Shown here: piece by piece, positions 14,693 to 23,032 of the stretch
Layout of the letters: each line of letters starts with the position of its first letter
Numbering within the stretch: position 1 is the first letter of the stretch
Origin: an uncultured Bacilli bacterium
GTDB lineage: Bacteria > Bacillota_I > Bacilli_A > RF39 > UBA660
Assembly (NCBI GenBank): GCA_910578855.1
Contig: CAJTRV010000013.1
Location: 1 to 29,277, forward strand
Length of the DNA: 29,277 bases
Direction of reading: 5' to 3'
Notes under the pieces: generated by a model
The model's input: the letters and a program-made list of their open reading frames with translations, nothing else
Told to the model about the DNA's origin: nothing
Databases searched by the model: none
Program-made: the position numbers and the translations under genes

Positions 14693-15973
14693 TTACTCAT
14701 TTTCCTTCAACGCTAAGCCTAACTTCATCGAAAAAGACTGTCCCACTACCTCTTTTTTGATCGTCATTTGTTTTGTCTCGGCAATTAGTTTTTCTAGAAT
14801 ACGCCATTCATTCAGTAACGGATCACTTTTTTTTCGCTGATCATTGTTCATCGTAAGATAATCAAGATCTTGATATAAAATAGTTGTTACAAAATACAAT
14901 TTCTCGTGATCAATATAACAAGTAAAAACAATAGGACTATCTGCTTTTATACTAGGCAGCAAAAGATCACAAATCGTTGAAATTGCCATGAAATAAGTAT
15001 TTAACAATAAGGAAGATATATTGGTAAAATCATAATTAAGTAAATCTTTACTTATATCGGTTATGATTTTATGCTGCTCCTCACATAATCCATACACCTT
15101 TTGATACAATAACGCTCGCAGGCTTGGAAATGGAATATAATGAAATTGATATAATACGTTTGTTTTAGCTCGATCTTGTTCCTTTAATAATTCATCGATA
15201 TAAGCGATTGCCTCAGATTGATTACGATCAACTAAAGAGCGCATCACTGCTAATATATTTTTATTTTCATGCATTTCGATCTGGATATGTGACATTATTT
15301 TCTCATATTCTGCCAATGACTTCATAATCAACTCTCGTTCCTGCTTTAACTGTTCCTGACTCCGAAGTTCCCATACATACTTTATCACTAAAAAACAGAA
15401 AACAAATGTCATTATAAAGATAAATAGTGCGATCCAAAGCCCCTCTTGAAAAACCTTTAACTGAATTACTAATAACATCACATAAAGGCCTAAAAAGAAA
15501 CAAAAGAATAAAACAAGATTGTTTTTTCCATCATAGTTTACGATATAGCGCCCAAACTGTGTTATCCGCGGATGATGAATGATAATCAATAATAAGCTTC
15601 CTAATAATAAGTTACATAGTAAGATCATAAAGGGGGAAAATACCGTTTTACCAACAATAACATATAAAATAGTAATTCCTATATCAAGTAATATCAAAAG
15701 GCAATGAAGATAGATTGTTGCTAAGATACTTCGTTTTACTGTTTCTGATAATATAAGCGGATAAAACATGATATTCATAATAAAGAAAAGTACCCCAACA
15801 GGAAGTGACAACACAGGTGCACAATAAACTTGTACAATTGTCGTAATTACACTATACCATATAAGATGAAACCACAACCTTGGTTTCTTTTTCTCTAATA
15901 GCATCAGCATTGCCTTTCCAAAAGCCATATTTAATAACAACATATAACTATAATGGATCATTAGCGCCAACAT
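14693..15973 (-). CDS. AgrC-like sensor protein with degenerate ATPase domain
   Basis: A 426-aa membrane protein with about six N-terminal hydrophobic segments (residues about 1-200), then a dimerisation helix with the H-box-like IQIEMHENKNILAVMRSL. This is the layout of AgrC/ComD peptide-sensing kinases. The expected C-terminal ATP-binding domain is not convincing. At the N-box position it reads LLLNTYFMAISTICDLL instead of the D-N-A-x-E-A pattern, and no GxG or GLGL box is found before the end. It is therefore either a very divergent kinase or a pseudokinase that acts as receptor or phosphatase. Its ATG follows AAAGGGGTGG. It lies 14 bp after the LytTR regulator gene, forming a regulator-sensor operon. 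No AgrB or AgrD gene is seen nearby. Confidence 0.8.
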   Translation of the reverse strand: MLALMIHYSYMLLLNMAFGKAMLMLLEKKKPRLWFHLIWYSVITTIVQVYCAPVLSLPVGVLFFIMNIMFYPLILSETVKRSILATIYLHCLLILLDIGITILYVIVGKTVFSPFMILLCNLLLGSLLLIIIHHPRITQFGRYIVNYDGKNNLVLFFCFFLGLYVMLLVIQLKVFQEGLWIALFIFIMTFVFCFLVIKYVWELRSQEQLKQERELIMKSLAEYEKIMSHIQIEMHENKNILAVMRSLVDRNQSEAIAYIDELLKEQDRAKTNVLYQFHYIPFPSLRALLYQKVYGLCEEQHKIITDISKDLLNYDFTNISSLLLNTYFMAISTICDLLLPSIKADSPIVFTCYIDHEKLYFVTTILYQDLDYLTMNNDQRKKSDPLLNEWRILEKLIAETKQMTIKKEVVGQSFSMKLGLALKENE

Positions 15974-15987
15974 CCAACCACCCCTTT

Positions 15988-16761
15988 CTAATCTTGAGAA
16001 TGAAATAACTCGTATTGTTCAATAATATCAGATATACGGTTGGCCGATACCGCCTCAATTTCAACCCCTTGTTCTAACTGAATATAACGTTTGGTTGGAT
16101 GAAAGACGACGATTAATTCAACATTGATAATACAACAACGATGACAATAAACAAATTGACTAGGCAATCGTTCTTTCATCTCTCTTAATGTCATTGGAAT
16201 AATAATCTCCGAATAACGAGTGGTAAGTTTAATCTGATGATGTCCCTTGATTGTATCAATCTTCAAAATATCAGAAAACGGAATACGATAATAATTGCCC
16301 TTATGCTCAAACTTTAGTACCCGCTTTTTATTTTCCGATTGGCTTTCTTGATCTATCCCATATTGCCAATATAGATATTGTTGTAACTCTTCAATTAAAT
16401 GCTTTTCGTATGACTCATTTTTTTGAATAAAAGATACTGATAAAAGTTCCTGAAGAATTTCCTGTTCCTTAACAAGATGATTGGTCATAATATACATAGT
16501 GCTATCTACATCATATTTACGAATCTCATTTGCTAATGTCATTGCTGAACATTCATCTTCTTCATCAGTTAAATCAATATCTATAAAATATATTTTATTA
16601 TCGATGGAAGGATCCATGATTCTATCTCTTAAAAGAGAACAATCACGATCAAAACTTTCGATTTGACATGGACAAGCAATTCCGGCAAATACATCTTGGA
16701 CGACTTGTTTGATCTTTTCCTGATAATAAAGATTATCATCTACTATAATAATATTTTTCAC
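15988..16761 (-). CDS. LytTR-family response regulator (AgrA/ComE type)
   Basis: A 257-aa transcription factor. The receiver domain (about 1-130) keeps the acidic pair VDDN, the phospho-acceptor in YFIDIDL, the Thr of YIMTNH and the Lys of FIQKNES, so phosphorylation looks possible. The LytTR DNA-binding domain (about 150-250) shows FEHKGNYYRIPFSDILKI, LREMKERLPSQFVYCHRCCIIN and the closing beta strands. The longest frame begins with an ATG at 16785, but the ribosome site AGGTGG lies between it and a GTG at 16761, so the GTG start is chosen. It is the first gene of the operon with the AgrC-like protein. The intact receiver beside a sensor with no clear kinase motifs is odd. Confidence 0.9.
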   Translation of the reverse strand: MKNIIIVDDNLYYQEKIKQVVQDVFAGIACPCQIESFDRDCSLLRDRIMDPSIDNKIYFIDIDLTDEEDECSAMTLANEIRKYDVDSTMYIMTNHLVKEQEILQELLSVSFIQKNESYEKHLIEELQQYLYWQYGIDQESQSENKKRVLKFEHKGNYYRIPFSDILKIDTIKGHHQIKLTTRYSEIIIPMTLREMKERLPSQFVYCHRCCIINVELIVVFHPTKRYIQLEQGVEIEAVSANRISDIIEQYELFHSQD

Positions 16762-16787
16762 AAATAACCACCTACTTATTCTCATAC

Positions 16788-16816
16788 ATCATATCATATC
16801 TAATTCATACGAACAA
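16788..16816 (-). promoter_or_regulatory. Promoter of the regulator-sensor operon
   Basis: Minus strand TTGTTC, 17-bp spacer, TATGAT. It follows directly after the terminator of the upstream small gene, so the two-component pair has its own start. Confidence 0.5.
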
Positions 16817-16841
16817 GAAAAAAATATCAGTTACTGATATT
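16817..16841 (-). terminator. Intrinsic terminator of the 115-aa gene
   Basis: Minus strand stem AATATCA/TGATATT with a 5-nt loop, followed by a T-run. It touches the stop codon of the 115-aa gene. Confidence 0.7.
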
Positions 16842-17189
16842 CTAAAAGTGTTTTTGATATGTTTTTTGAAGCCGATTGGCTTTGGCCACGCAAGAACTAA
16901 TCTGTGATAGTGAAATACTTGAGGAAATACTATTCGGAACTAGATATTCTATAACAGGGTAGAGATCATCAACAAAAACATCTGATTTTAAAGGGGCAAT
17001 CATTTCATATATAAGCGTATCAGTTGGCAATGGAAATTGTTCATATTTAGAACGAATGAGAAGACGGTATTGATTCTCACTAACTCTTTCAAAAGCCGAA
17101 TATTTATTATCAGAATAATAGTATCTTTGCCCATCTCGTTCTACTACTTTATTAACTTTCCCTATATAAATATGATATGTTGAAAACAT
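16842..17189 (-). CDS. Small protein of unknown function upstream of the two-component system
   Basis: A 115-aa soluble protein rich in Tyr and Ser: GQRYYYSDNKYSAFERVSENQYRLLIRSKYE, then an acidic/hydrophobic block VFVDDLYPVIEYLVP and a Ser-rich stretch SISSSISLSQISS. It has no signal peptide, membrane segment or known motif. The ribosome site TAGGTGG and a clear promoter support it. It is a separate unit directly upstream of the LytTR regulator, so it may be a target or modulator of that system, but this is only inferred from position. Confidence 0.7.
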   Translation of the reverse strand: MFSTYHIYIGKVNKVVERDGQRYYYSDNKYSAFERVSENQYRLLIRSKYEQFPLPTDTLIYEMIAPLKSDVFVDDLYPVIEYLVPNSISSSISLSQISSCVAKANRLQKTYQKHF

Positions 17190-17218
17190 ACGACCACCTA
17201 CCCTTGCCTAGGAGGAGT

Positions 17219-17247
17219 ATAGTACCATATCTAAAAAGAGAAGTCAA
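17219..17247 (-). promoter_or_regulatory. Promoter of the 115-aa gene
   Basis: Minus strand TTGACT, 17-bp spacer, TACTAT. It sits about 30 bp upstream of the start codon. Confidence 0.6.
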
Positions 17248-17261
17248 TCAATTTTAATGTT

Positions 17262-17500
17262 TTATTCTAATAATTTATAATTAACTTGTGATAATGTCTT
17301 AAAAAAGATAGAATATCTAAAATCCTCATTCCTTAAAGCTAAAAGTAAACTATCCTATACTATATATAGCTATAGAGAATTTCATACAATAAAAGGTGAA
17401 AACTTAGTTTTAGTGCATTAGGTACCATTTTATTAGCATGATAATAAGAGTGATTATATTCAAACATAAATATAAGTCTATCTTTCACATATGTAAATAA
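17262..17500 (-). pseudogene. Possible coding relic in a gene-free stretch
   Basis: The region 17250-17560 has no intact gene. Two minus-strand fragments look protein-like. One ends DSLLLALRNEDFRYSIFFK, TLSQVNYKLLE and stop (17262 to about 17347). The other is VKDRLIFMFEYNHSYYHANK, MVPNALKLSFHLLLYEI up to a stop at 17360. They lie in different frames and have no ribosome site. This may be a decayed gene or chance reading frames in AT-rich DNA; no family is recognised. Confidence 0.2.
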
Positions 17501-17564
17501 TTACTCATAAAGGAATCATATCAAACTAACTAAGAATTTCTATTATAATTTTTCTAATCTATTA

Positions 17565-17604
17565 CGAAAAACTCTAATTCAATACAAACTTGAATTAGAG
17601 TTTT
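17565..17604 (-). terminator. Strong intrinsic terminator after the serine hydrolase
   Basis: A 13-bp perfect stem (AAAACTCTAATTC with its complement) and an 11-nt loop. On the minus strand it is followed by five T. It ends the serine hydrolase transcript. Confidence 0.8.
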
Positions 17605-17635
17605 AAATATCAACTTCATAAACAATCTACATTTA

Positions 17636-19141
17636 TTAGAACCGATACAATTTCTCACTGCAACCTTGTTCTAACTCTTCTGGTGCATAATACTGATATA
17701 CTGCTTCTAAGCATGCATATTGTAAGGCTAAATCAATACTTGGATGAACAATCGCACCATCACGATCCCAAGCAAATTTAGAAGCATTAATTACTTCTTG
17801 GCCTGCAACTTCAATTAGATTAGGATTTTCAGGAGTTGATACTGGTGTATATCTTAATGATCCATCACTCATTATATAGCGATTATGCACTCGCCCTGCT
17901 CCCATTGCAAAGTAGACCTTGTTAACATAGTCAATTGTTACTTGTGTTCCATTAAATCCGGCCGATGCAAAAGCCTTACTACTTAATGTATGGCGTACTT
18001 CCGAACTTCCTTCTAATGGATGCTTTGAGTAACATAAACTTCCTAAATATTGAATGTATTTTACCTCATCTTCATTATTATCATTTTTAACAGTATATTT
18101 TTGTCCGGTCGCGTTTGTCAATAACTGATCCAAATACTGTTGCTCTAATATTTCCTTATTCATTAACGCTCTAGCAAAAACAGCCATATCTTCTACCGTC
18201 GTTTTTAAACCTGCATGACCAGATAACCCAGCTCTTGCTTCCAACATACGAGCCTTAGGATCATATGTCACACCCTTTGGAACTGAAGTATTTAATACCA
18301 ATTCACCATTCTTAATTTGATAATCAAAATTATTATTTACGGTACGAGAAAGCTTCAATTTAGGAACCATTAAACCAGTATCTTTCATACCTAACTCATC
18401 GATAATATTTTCATTTAAAAATTCCATATAAGGTTGATGCGATACTGCTTCAATAACATATTTTAAAACCATAGCTCCCATATCAGTATAAGGTCTCATT
18501 CCAAATTTAAAATCAGGATTAACTTCAATATCAAATAAAATACTTTCAGCATCCTTAGCATTATCAGCATTCTCGATACGACCATTTGTTCTAAGTGGCA
18601 CTTGGAATGTCAATAGGTCGCGAACAGTAACATTCGATAAATTCTTAAACTGAGGTGCATATTTCGTAATTGGTTGATCTAACTCTAATTGTCCACTTTG
18701 CACTAACATATAAATACTAGTACTCGTAAACAATTTTGTAACAGATGCCAAGTCAAAAATAGTATTTTCCGACATTGGTTCTACCGCAGGAACAAGCTCA
18801 TGATTATCATTATAATCAACCTCTTGGCGATTTCCTAGCATTACCGTTTCGCGATAGATTGGTGTCCCATAAGTAAATACGGCCCCTGGAGCCATTTTAT
18901 CTTGTAAAATAAACTTAGTCGCCTTTTCCGTTAAACCAGATTGTGCAAATAAATAATGTCTTGCTTCATCAATCGATAAAAATTCTCCATCCTTTACTAA
19001 TTCATAAACAGGATGTAACAATGCTTTATATTGTTCCAAAGATACTAAATCCTTTAGTTCTGGTGCTGCATCACGATTTGAATTTTCATATAACCTCATT
19101 GCATATTCATCAAAAAATTCATTGATATTCATCATAGCCAT
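17636..19141 (-). CDS. Serine beta-lactamase-fold hydrolase (class C family), cytoplasmic
   Basis: A 501-aa protein of the beta-lactamase/penicillin-binding-like hydrolase family. The catalytic box is SVTK (Ser133, Lys136) in IFDLASVTKLFTS, the second motif is Y-T-D in RPYTDMGAM (about 218), and a third HAG in LSGHAGLKTTVEDMA stands where related esterases and peptidases have HxG. There is no signal peptide or membrane segment, so it probably acts in the cytoplasm. This argues against a resistance enzyme and suggests an esterase, a peptidase or a cell-wall-fragment hydrolase. The N-terminal about 80 residues (NINEFFDEYAMRLYENS) are an extra helical region before the core. The ribosome site is AGAGGGG. 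It is separately transcribed downstream of the HerA-like gene. The substrate is unknown. Confidence 0.85.
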   Translation of the reverse strand: MAMMNINEFFDEYAMRLYENSNRDAAPELKDLVSLEQYKALLHPVYELVKDGEFLSIDEARHYLFAQSGLTEKATKFILQDKMAPGAVFTYGTPIYRETVMLGNRQEVDYNDNHELVPAVEPMSENTIFDLASVTKLFTSTSIYMLVQSGQLELDQPITKYAPQFKNLSNVTVRDLLTFQVPLRTNGRIENADNAKDAESILFDIEVNPDFKFGMRPYTDMGAMVLKYVIEAVSHQPYMEFLNENIIDELGMKDTGLMVPKLKLSRTVNNNFDYQIKNGELVLNTSVPKGVTYDPKARMLEARAGLSGHAGLKTTVEDMAVFARALMNKEILEQQYLDQLLTNATGQKYTVKNDNNEDEVKYIQYLGSLCYSKHPLEGSSEVRHTLSSKAFASAGFNGTQVTIDYVNKVYFAMGAGRVHNRYIMSDGSLRYTPVSTPENPNLIEVAGQEVINASKFAWDRDGAIVHPSIDLALQYACLEAVYQYYAPEELEQGCSEKLYRF

Positions 19142-19199
19142 CTTTCATTCCCCTCTTTCAGATACAGAAAAAACTGCTCGTTTTCTGTTGATGAGCTAT

Positions 19200-19227
19200 A
19201 TCATAGCAATTTTTTTTAATTTGTCAA
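19200..19227 (-). promoter_or_regulatory. Promoter of the serine hydrolase
   Basis: Minus strand TTGACA (consensus -35), 16-bp spacer, TATGAT. The -35 lies directly after the stop of the HerA-like gene. The leader of about 50 nt contains an imperfect hairpin (CAGAAAAC and GTTTTTTCTG). Confidence 0.7.
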
Positions 19228-19228
19228 A

Positions 19229-20983
19229 TTATACACCCCAAGTACCAACAATGTTACAACTGCTACTTGATGGTTCAGGATTTGGCATCTCCATATGAAT
19301 AATCATCGGTACTTTAAACGCTTTTCCAAAAGCAACACAGGTTCCTGGTTGCAAACTCTTTTGTTTTTCAACAACCTCTTCACTGACATTTGGAAGCATT
19401 TTCTTAATATACTCTAAATCTCTTGGATGATTCATCTTAAAGATCATAAAATTCGTACATTGTGAAATTACTGTTTCCGATATTTCGACTGGTCGTTGGC
19501 TGATTAAGTTAAAAATCAAACCATATTTTCGCCCTTCTTTGGCCACTCGTTCAAAGATATTATAACCAATTAAATATTTATCAGTATCATTTTGAACATA
19601 TCGATGAGCCTCTTCTAGAAATAAATGGAATGGAATTGCTGCTCGTTGTCGTAAATTCTTTGTAAAATGAAACAACATTTTCGCAAAAATCTTCGTCACA
19701 ACTTTTGCAAAAGAATCATCGACATCCTCAAGGTTAAAATTGATAATCTGTGCTTTACGTCCATCTTTTCCAACTAGGGTAGCAATATAATTTTCCTCCG
19801 TAATAAAGGTAGGATACTCTAAAAATTTAGCATTTTCCCCAATCACCAAGGCATGAAGGCGAACTTTTAGCGTAATCGCATCCGCATATGATTTTTCATT
19901 TCGTAGTAAACCTTCACTTATTAGAGTAAAATTAAGAGCTTTTTCTAAATCAACCAAGGTAAACCGATTGACAGTTCGCGCTTCATATTTATCTAACTCT
20001 TCATTGATAAATCCACTGATATATTCTGTTACCAAAATACTCTCGACAAAGTCTCCTTGTTTATCAACGATAAAACACTCACGAAATTTTCGAGTATAGC
20101 CAATCCCTTGCACAGATGCCTCTAAGTTAAATTGTGGTGTCGAACAAGTCGACAGAATAGAAAAAATATCATTTCGCTTACTCATCGCCGTCTGATTGGT
20201 ATACATAATCATCATAATTGCTTTGGCGATTAAATGATTCTTATATTGAAGAGCATCTTCACTATCTTCGGCAAAGATTGCTGTTAGTTTGAGCATTCGC
20301 TCAATAATAGGCAGTTGGGAATGCTCCGTGGCTCCTAATAATAAAGCATAATCATCGACATCTAAGAGCCACAAAGGAATCCGTAAAATTTCTCCGCCTT
20401 CCATCTCTTTAACATTAGTCGTATAAAATTTAAAATTAAAGTTGGGATTAATTTGATCAATTGCTTTAAAAGCATTATGATATTCACCATAAGCATCAAA
20501 AATAAAGAAATTAGAACGAAATGGCGCCAAGTGAGGATTGGTAAAAACATTCTGTAACAAACGAGCTACGCCGCATGATTTTCCACTCCCCGTATTCCCA
20601 AAAATCGCCATATGATTACTAAATAAATCATTGATATCAACCCGAACCGGAAAATTATCATAAAGTGGCGAATACCCAAGAAGAAGACTAGAAGATGTAT
20701 CTTGTCCTACAATTAATTCTAATTCTTCCTTAGCAATAATCCTAATATGAGCTGATAGCGTTGGTTTTCGAATAACACCACCGAGAAATTTACCATTGAC
20801 GATTTCTCCTAAAAAATGAACTTTGATAATATCCTTACTAATATCTTCTACTTCTCCTAAAATTTTCTTTTTATCATCTTCAAAGACAATATGCATATTC
20901 ATTAGATTGGTTGCAACTGGTGTCCCATCTGGTATTTTAATATGGGCAACCGTATCACTAATGTATAAAATTTCTCCAAACAT
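19229..20983 (-). CDS. HerA-like FtsK/HerA-superfamily ATPase (DUF87)
   Basis: A 584-aa hexameric-type DNA motor ATPase. An N-terminal HAS-barrel (about 1-75, MFGEILYISDTVAHIKIPDG and GKFLGGVIRKP) is followed by the RecA-like core with Walker A GNTGSGKS (129-136) and Walker B LFLEEAHRYV (near 455). The sensor/arginine-finger region LIFNLISQRPVEISETVISQCTN comes after, then a C-terminal tail. In archaea HerA works with the NurA nuclease in DNA end processing, and bacterial relatives pair with Sir2 or DUF4297 partners in phage defence. Neither partner is visible here. It follows ylxM by 25 bp on the same strand, so it is probably part of the ftsY-ylxM transcript. The ribosome site is AAAGGGTG. 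Its job in this context is not known. Confidence 0.88.
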   Translation of the reverse strand: MFGEILYISDTVAHIKIPDGTPVATNLMNMHIVFEDDKKKILGEVEDISKDIIKVHFLGEIVNGKFLGGVIRKPTLSAHIRIIAKEELELIVGQDTSSSLLLGYSPLYDNFPVRVDINDLFSNHMAIFGNTGSGKSCGVARLLQNVFTNPHLAPFRSNFFIFDAYGEYHNAFKAIDQINPNFNFKFYTTNVKEMEGGEILRIPLWLLDVDDYALLLGATEHSQLPIIERMLKLTAIFAEDSEDALQYKNHLIAKAIMMIMYTNQTAMSKRNDIFSILSTCSTPQFNLEASVQGIGYTRKFRECFIVDKQGDFVESILVTEYISGFINEELDKYEARTVNRFTLVDLEKALNFTLISEGLLRNEKSYADAITLKVRLHALVIGENAKFLEYPTFITEENYIATLVGKDGRKAQIINFNLEDVDDSFAKVVTKIFAKMLFHFTKNLRQRAAIPFHLFLEEAHRYVQNDTDKYLIGYNIFERVAKEGRKYGLIFNLISQRPVEISETVISQCTNFMIFKMNHPRDLEYIKKMLPNVSEEVVEKQKSLQPGTCVAFGKAFKVPMIIHMEMPNPEPSSSSCNIVGTWGV

Positions 20984-21008
20984 AATTTCACCCTTTTATT
21001 CTTTATTC

Positions 21009-21299
21009 CTATATCCAATCGATAATTTGATCTTGCAAAGCAGGATCTAAATTTTGAATCAATTGTTTTATTTGTTTCCCCTTATGATATAACTGTAGTT
21101 TCTCTTCAAAATAATGTAGTTTTTCCTCGGTTTCCTTAATTTGTTTATGAACCGCATTCCGACTAATCTCATAATTTTCTGCAATCTCGGCCAAACTCAA
21201 ATTATTGAAATAATACTCTTCAAAATAAGCCTGCTGTTTATCGGTTAACAACATCCCATAATAATCATATAAATTACTGATATAAATCCGATTATCCAT
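21009..21299 (-). CDS. ylxM: YlxM (UPF0122) SRP-operon DNA-binding protein
   Basis: A 96-aa sigma-70-region-4-like helix-turn-helix protein: YYGMLLTDKQQAYFEEYYFNNLSLAEIAENYEISRNAVHKQIKE is the family signature. In streptococci YlxM modulates SRP activity. The frame opens at 21344 inside ftsY, but AAGGAT precedes the ATG at 21299, just one base beyond the ftsY stop. That start gives the usual family N-terminus MDNRIYIS. It is tightly coupled to ftsY, and the HerA-like gene follows after 25 bp. Confidence 0.93.
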   Translation of the reverse strand: MDNRIYISNLYDYYGMLLTDKQQAYFEEYYFNNLSLAEIAENYEISRNAVHKQIKETEEKLHYFEEKLQLYHKGKQIKQLIQNLDPALQDQIIDWI

Positions 21300-21300
21300 C

Positions 21301-22275
21301 TTAAATATCCTTAAATAAGCCATAGATATATTTTTCAATATCAAATACTTTTAAATCAGTTTTCTTCTCACCGAGACCAATATACTTAACTGGTACACCC
21401 ACAGCTTCTTTGATTGCTAAAACAATTCCCCCTTTGGCTGTTCCATCTAATTTTGATAAAACAATTCCTGTAATATCGGTAATTTCTTTAAAACTCTTGG
21501 CTTGACTAATCCCATTTTGTCCCGTCGTCGCATCGATAACTAGTAATGTTTCATGAGGAGCTCCGGGAATCATTTTACCAATTACTCGATTCATTTTATC
21601 CAATTCTTTCATAAGATGATCTTTATTTTGAAGACGACCAGCAGTATCGATTAAAACAACATCATACTGTTCGGCCACTGCCTTTTCCAATCCATCATAG
21701 ATCACACTAGCTGGATCAGCATCCGCTTTCATAACAACCTCACAATCGGTGATATTTCCCCACTCTTGAATCTGTTCAACAGCACCAGCTCGGAAAGTAT
21801 CTCCCGCTACCAATAATACTTTCTTACCTTCTTGTTGTAACTTGTAAGCTAGTTTCCCAATCGTCGTTGTCTTACCAACTCCATTCACGCCAACAAATAA
21901 CAATACCGTTGGCCCATCAGAATGATAATGAATTTTGTTCTCGATAATATCTCCATTGACATAGATAATAAACATCTCATCGACAATGATCTCTTTTAAC
22001 GCTGCTGACGATGTAATATTCTCTTTTTTTACTCGCTTCTTTAGTTGATCAATAAAATCCATTACAGTATTAACACCAATATCCGCCATAATTAATATTT
22101 CTTCTAATTCTTCAAAATATTCAGCATTAATTCGATTATACTTCATCGTCAATAAATTTAACTTTGATGTAAATTCTTTCCGTGTTTTTTCTAACCCCTT
22201 ATCATAGACAGCAACCTCTTCAGCAGTCTTATGATCTTTAGTTAATGTCTCTTTCAATTTTTTAAAAAAGTTCAT
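21301..22275 (-). CDS. ftsY: SRP receptor FtsY
   Basis: A 324-aa membrane-associated GTPase that docks the SRP-ribosome complex at the translocon. A short Lys-rich N-terminus replaces the long acidic domain of proteobacteria. NG domain: P-loop GVNGVGKT (129-136), DTAGRLQNKDHLMKEL, the TGQNG motif and SKLDGTAKGG. The length is normal for Bacillota. The ribosome site is AAGGTG. It heads the ftsY-ylxM-HerA-like row. Confidence 0.98.
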   Translation of the reverse strand: MNFFKKLKETLTKDHKTAEEVAVYDKGLEKTRKEFTSKLNLLTMKYNRINAEYFEELEEILIMADIGVNTVMDFIDQLKKRVKKENITSSAALKEIIVDEMFIIYVNGDIIENKIHYHSDGPTVLLFVGVNGVGKTTTIGKLAYKLQQEGKKVLLVAGDTFRAGAVEQIQEWGNITDCEVVMKADADPASVIYDGLEKAVAEQYDVVLIDTAGRLQNKDHLMKELDKMNRVIGKMIPGAPHETLLVIDATTGQNGISQAKSFKEITDITGIVLSKLDGTAKGGIVLAIKEAVGVPVKYIGLGEKKTDLKVFDIEKYIYGLFKDI

Positions 22276-22308
22276 TTTATCACCTTATCTATATAACCCA
22301 TTTTACAC

Positions 22309-22344
22309 TAAAAAAGATGAAATTACCAGTATTTATTTCATCTT
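22309..22344 (-). terminator. Intrinsic terminator after the 171-aa gene
   Basis: Minus strand stem AAGATGAAAT/ATTTCATCTT with an 11-nt loop, followed by a T-run. The stem includes the stop codon of the upstream 171-aa gene, and it lies 34 bp before ftsY. Confidence 0.75.
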
Positions 22345-22853
22345 TGCTGAACCTTTTGTACCCTAGAAAAATGTGTGAGTGGGGTATTTAAAATATAAAC
22401 TTCTCCTTGCTCTCCTCGATCTACTAAATGACTATTTTCTGGGTTCAAAAACATTTGATCAATTTCATCTTTTACTTGTTGTTGAGCTGGTGTCAAGGTT
22501 GGAACTGCTGCATAACACATTATTTCAAAATTGCTAAGATCAAGCCAAGTTCGAAAAATCAAACAAGGAAGATTAAAAATATGGCTTTCAAGCTCCCTAT
22601 AATCATTTAAAATATTCGGTTCGAAGAAAATTTGTTGTTTTCGTAAAACCTCTTCATAAAATTGCTGATACCCACTAAAATGATTCTCACTATGTTTCAT
22701 TAAATAATGGTATATTTCCCCGTCTGGTGTTACAATCATGAGAAAAGGAGGATTCGCAGCATATTTATCCCGAAGCTGTTTTAAAAATTGCTCGGGCATC
22801 CCTAGTTGGGCAAACTCCAGTAACACTTTCCGTAACATTTCCTCATTTCTCAT
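22338..22853 (-). CDS. Unknown cytoplasmic protein upstream of ftsY
   Basis: A 171-aa soluble protein with no recognised family. It begins with a helical segment (EEMLRKVLLEFAQLGMPEQFLKQL), then a block FLMIVTPDGEIYHYLM and two aromatic-rich stretches. It ends with VYILNTPLTHFSRVQKV. There is no signal peptide and no conserved catalytic motif. The ribosome site is GGGTGG. It is divergent from RNase J and separated from ftsY by a terminator. No function is proposed. Confidence 0.7.
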   Translation of the reverse strand: MRNEEMLRKVLLEFAQLGMPEQFLKQLRDKYAANPPFLMIVTPDGEIYHYLMKHSENHFSGYQQFYEEVLRKQQIFFEPNILNDYRELESHIFNLPCLIFRTWLDLSNFEIMCYAAVPTLTPAQQQVKDEIDQMFLNPENSHLVDRGEQGEVYILNTPLTHFSRVQKVQQR

Positions 22854-22896
22854 ATTACCACCACCCTTATATATATTATAGCAAATCGTTCGCTAC

Positions 22897-22925
22897 TAGA
22901 CAAATAGAAAAAAAAAGTTTATAAT
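22897..22925 (+). promoter_or_regulatory. Promoter upstream of RNase J
   Basis: TAGACA, 17-bp spacer, TATAAT. It leaves an untranslated leader of about 100 nt before the RNase J start, which may hold RNA-level control but shows no clear riboswitch fold by eye. Confidence 0.55.
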
Positions 22926-23032
22926 GAAATAGTTGATTTTTACGAAAAAATGTTTCTATGGAAGAGAAATCAAAATAGAAGTTTGAATTAGGTATCAAAA
23001 TAAAAATAAATATTATAATGAAAGGATGAAAT

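Noticed and set aside
17360..17467. A 35-aa minus-strand ORF (MFEYNHSYYHANK...) as a possible Agr-type signal peptide.
   Set aside because: It has no ribosome site, no Cys/Ser centre in a typical AgrD context and no AgrB gene nearby. It is kept only as a possible relic.
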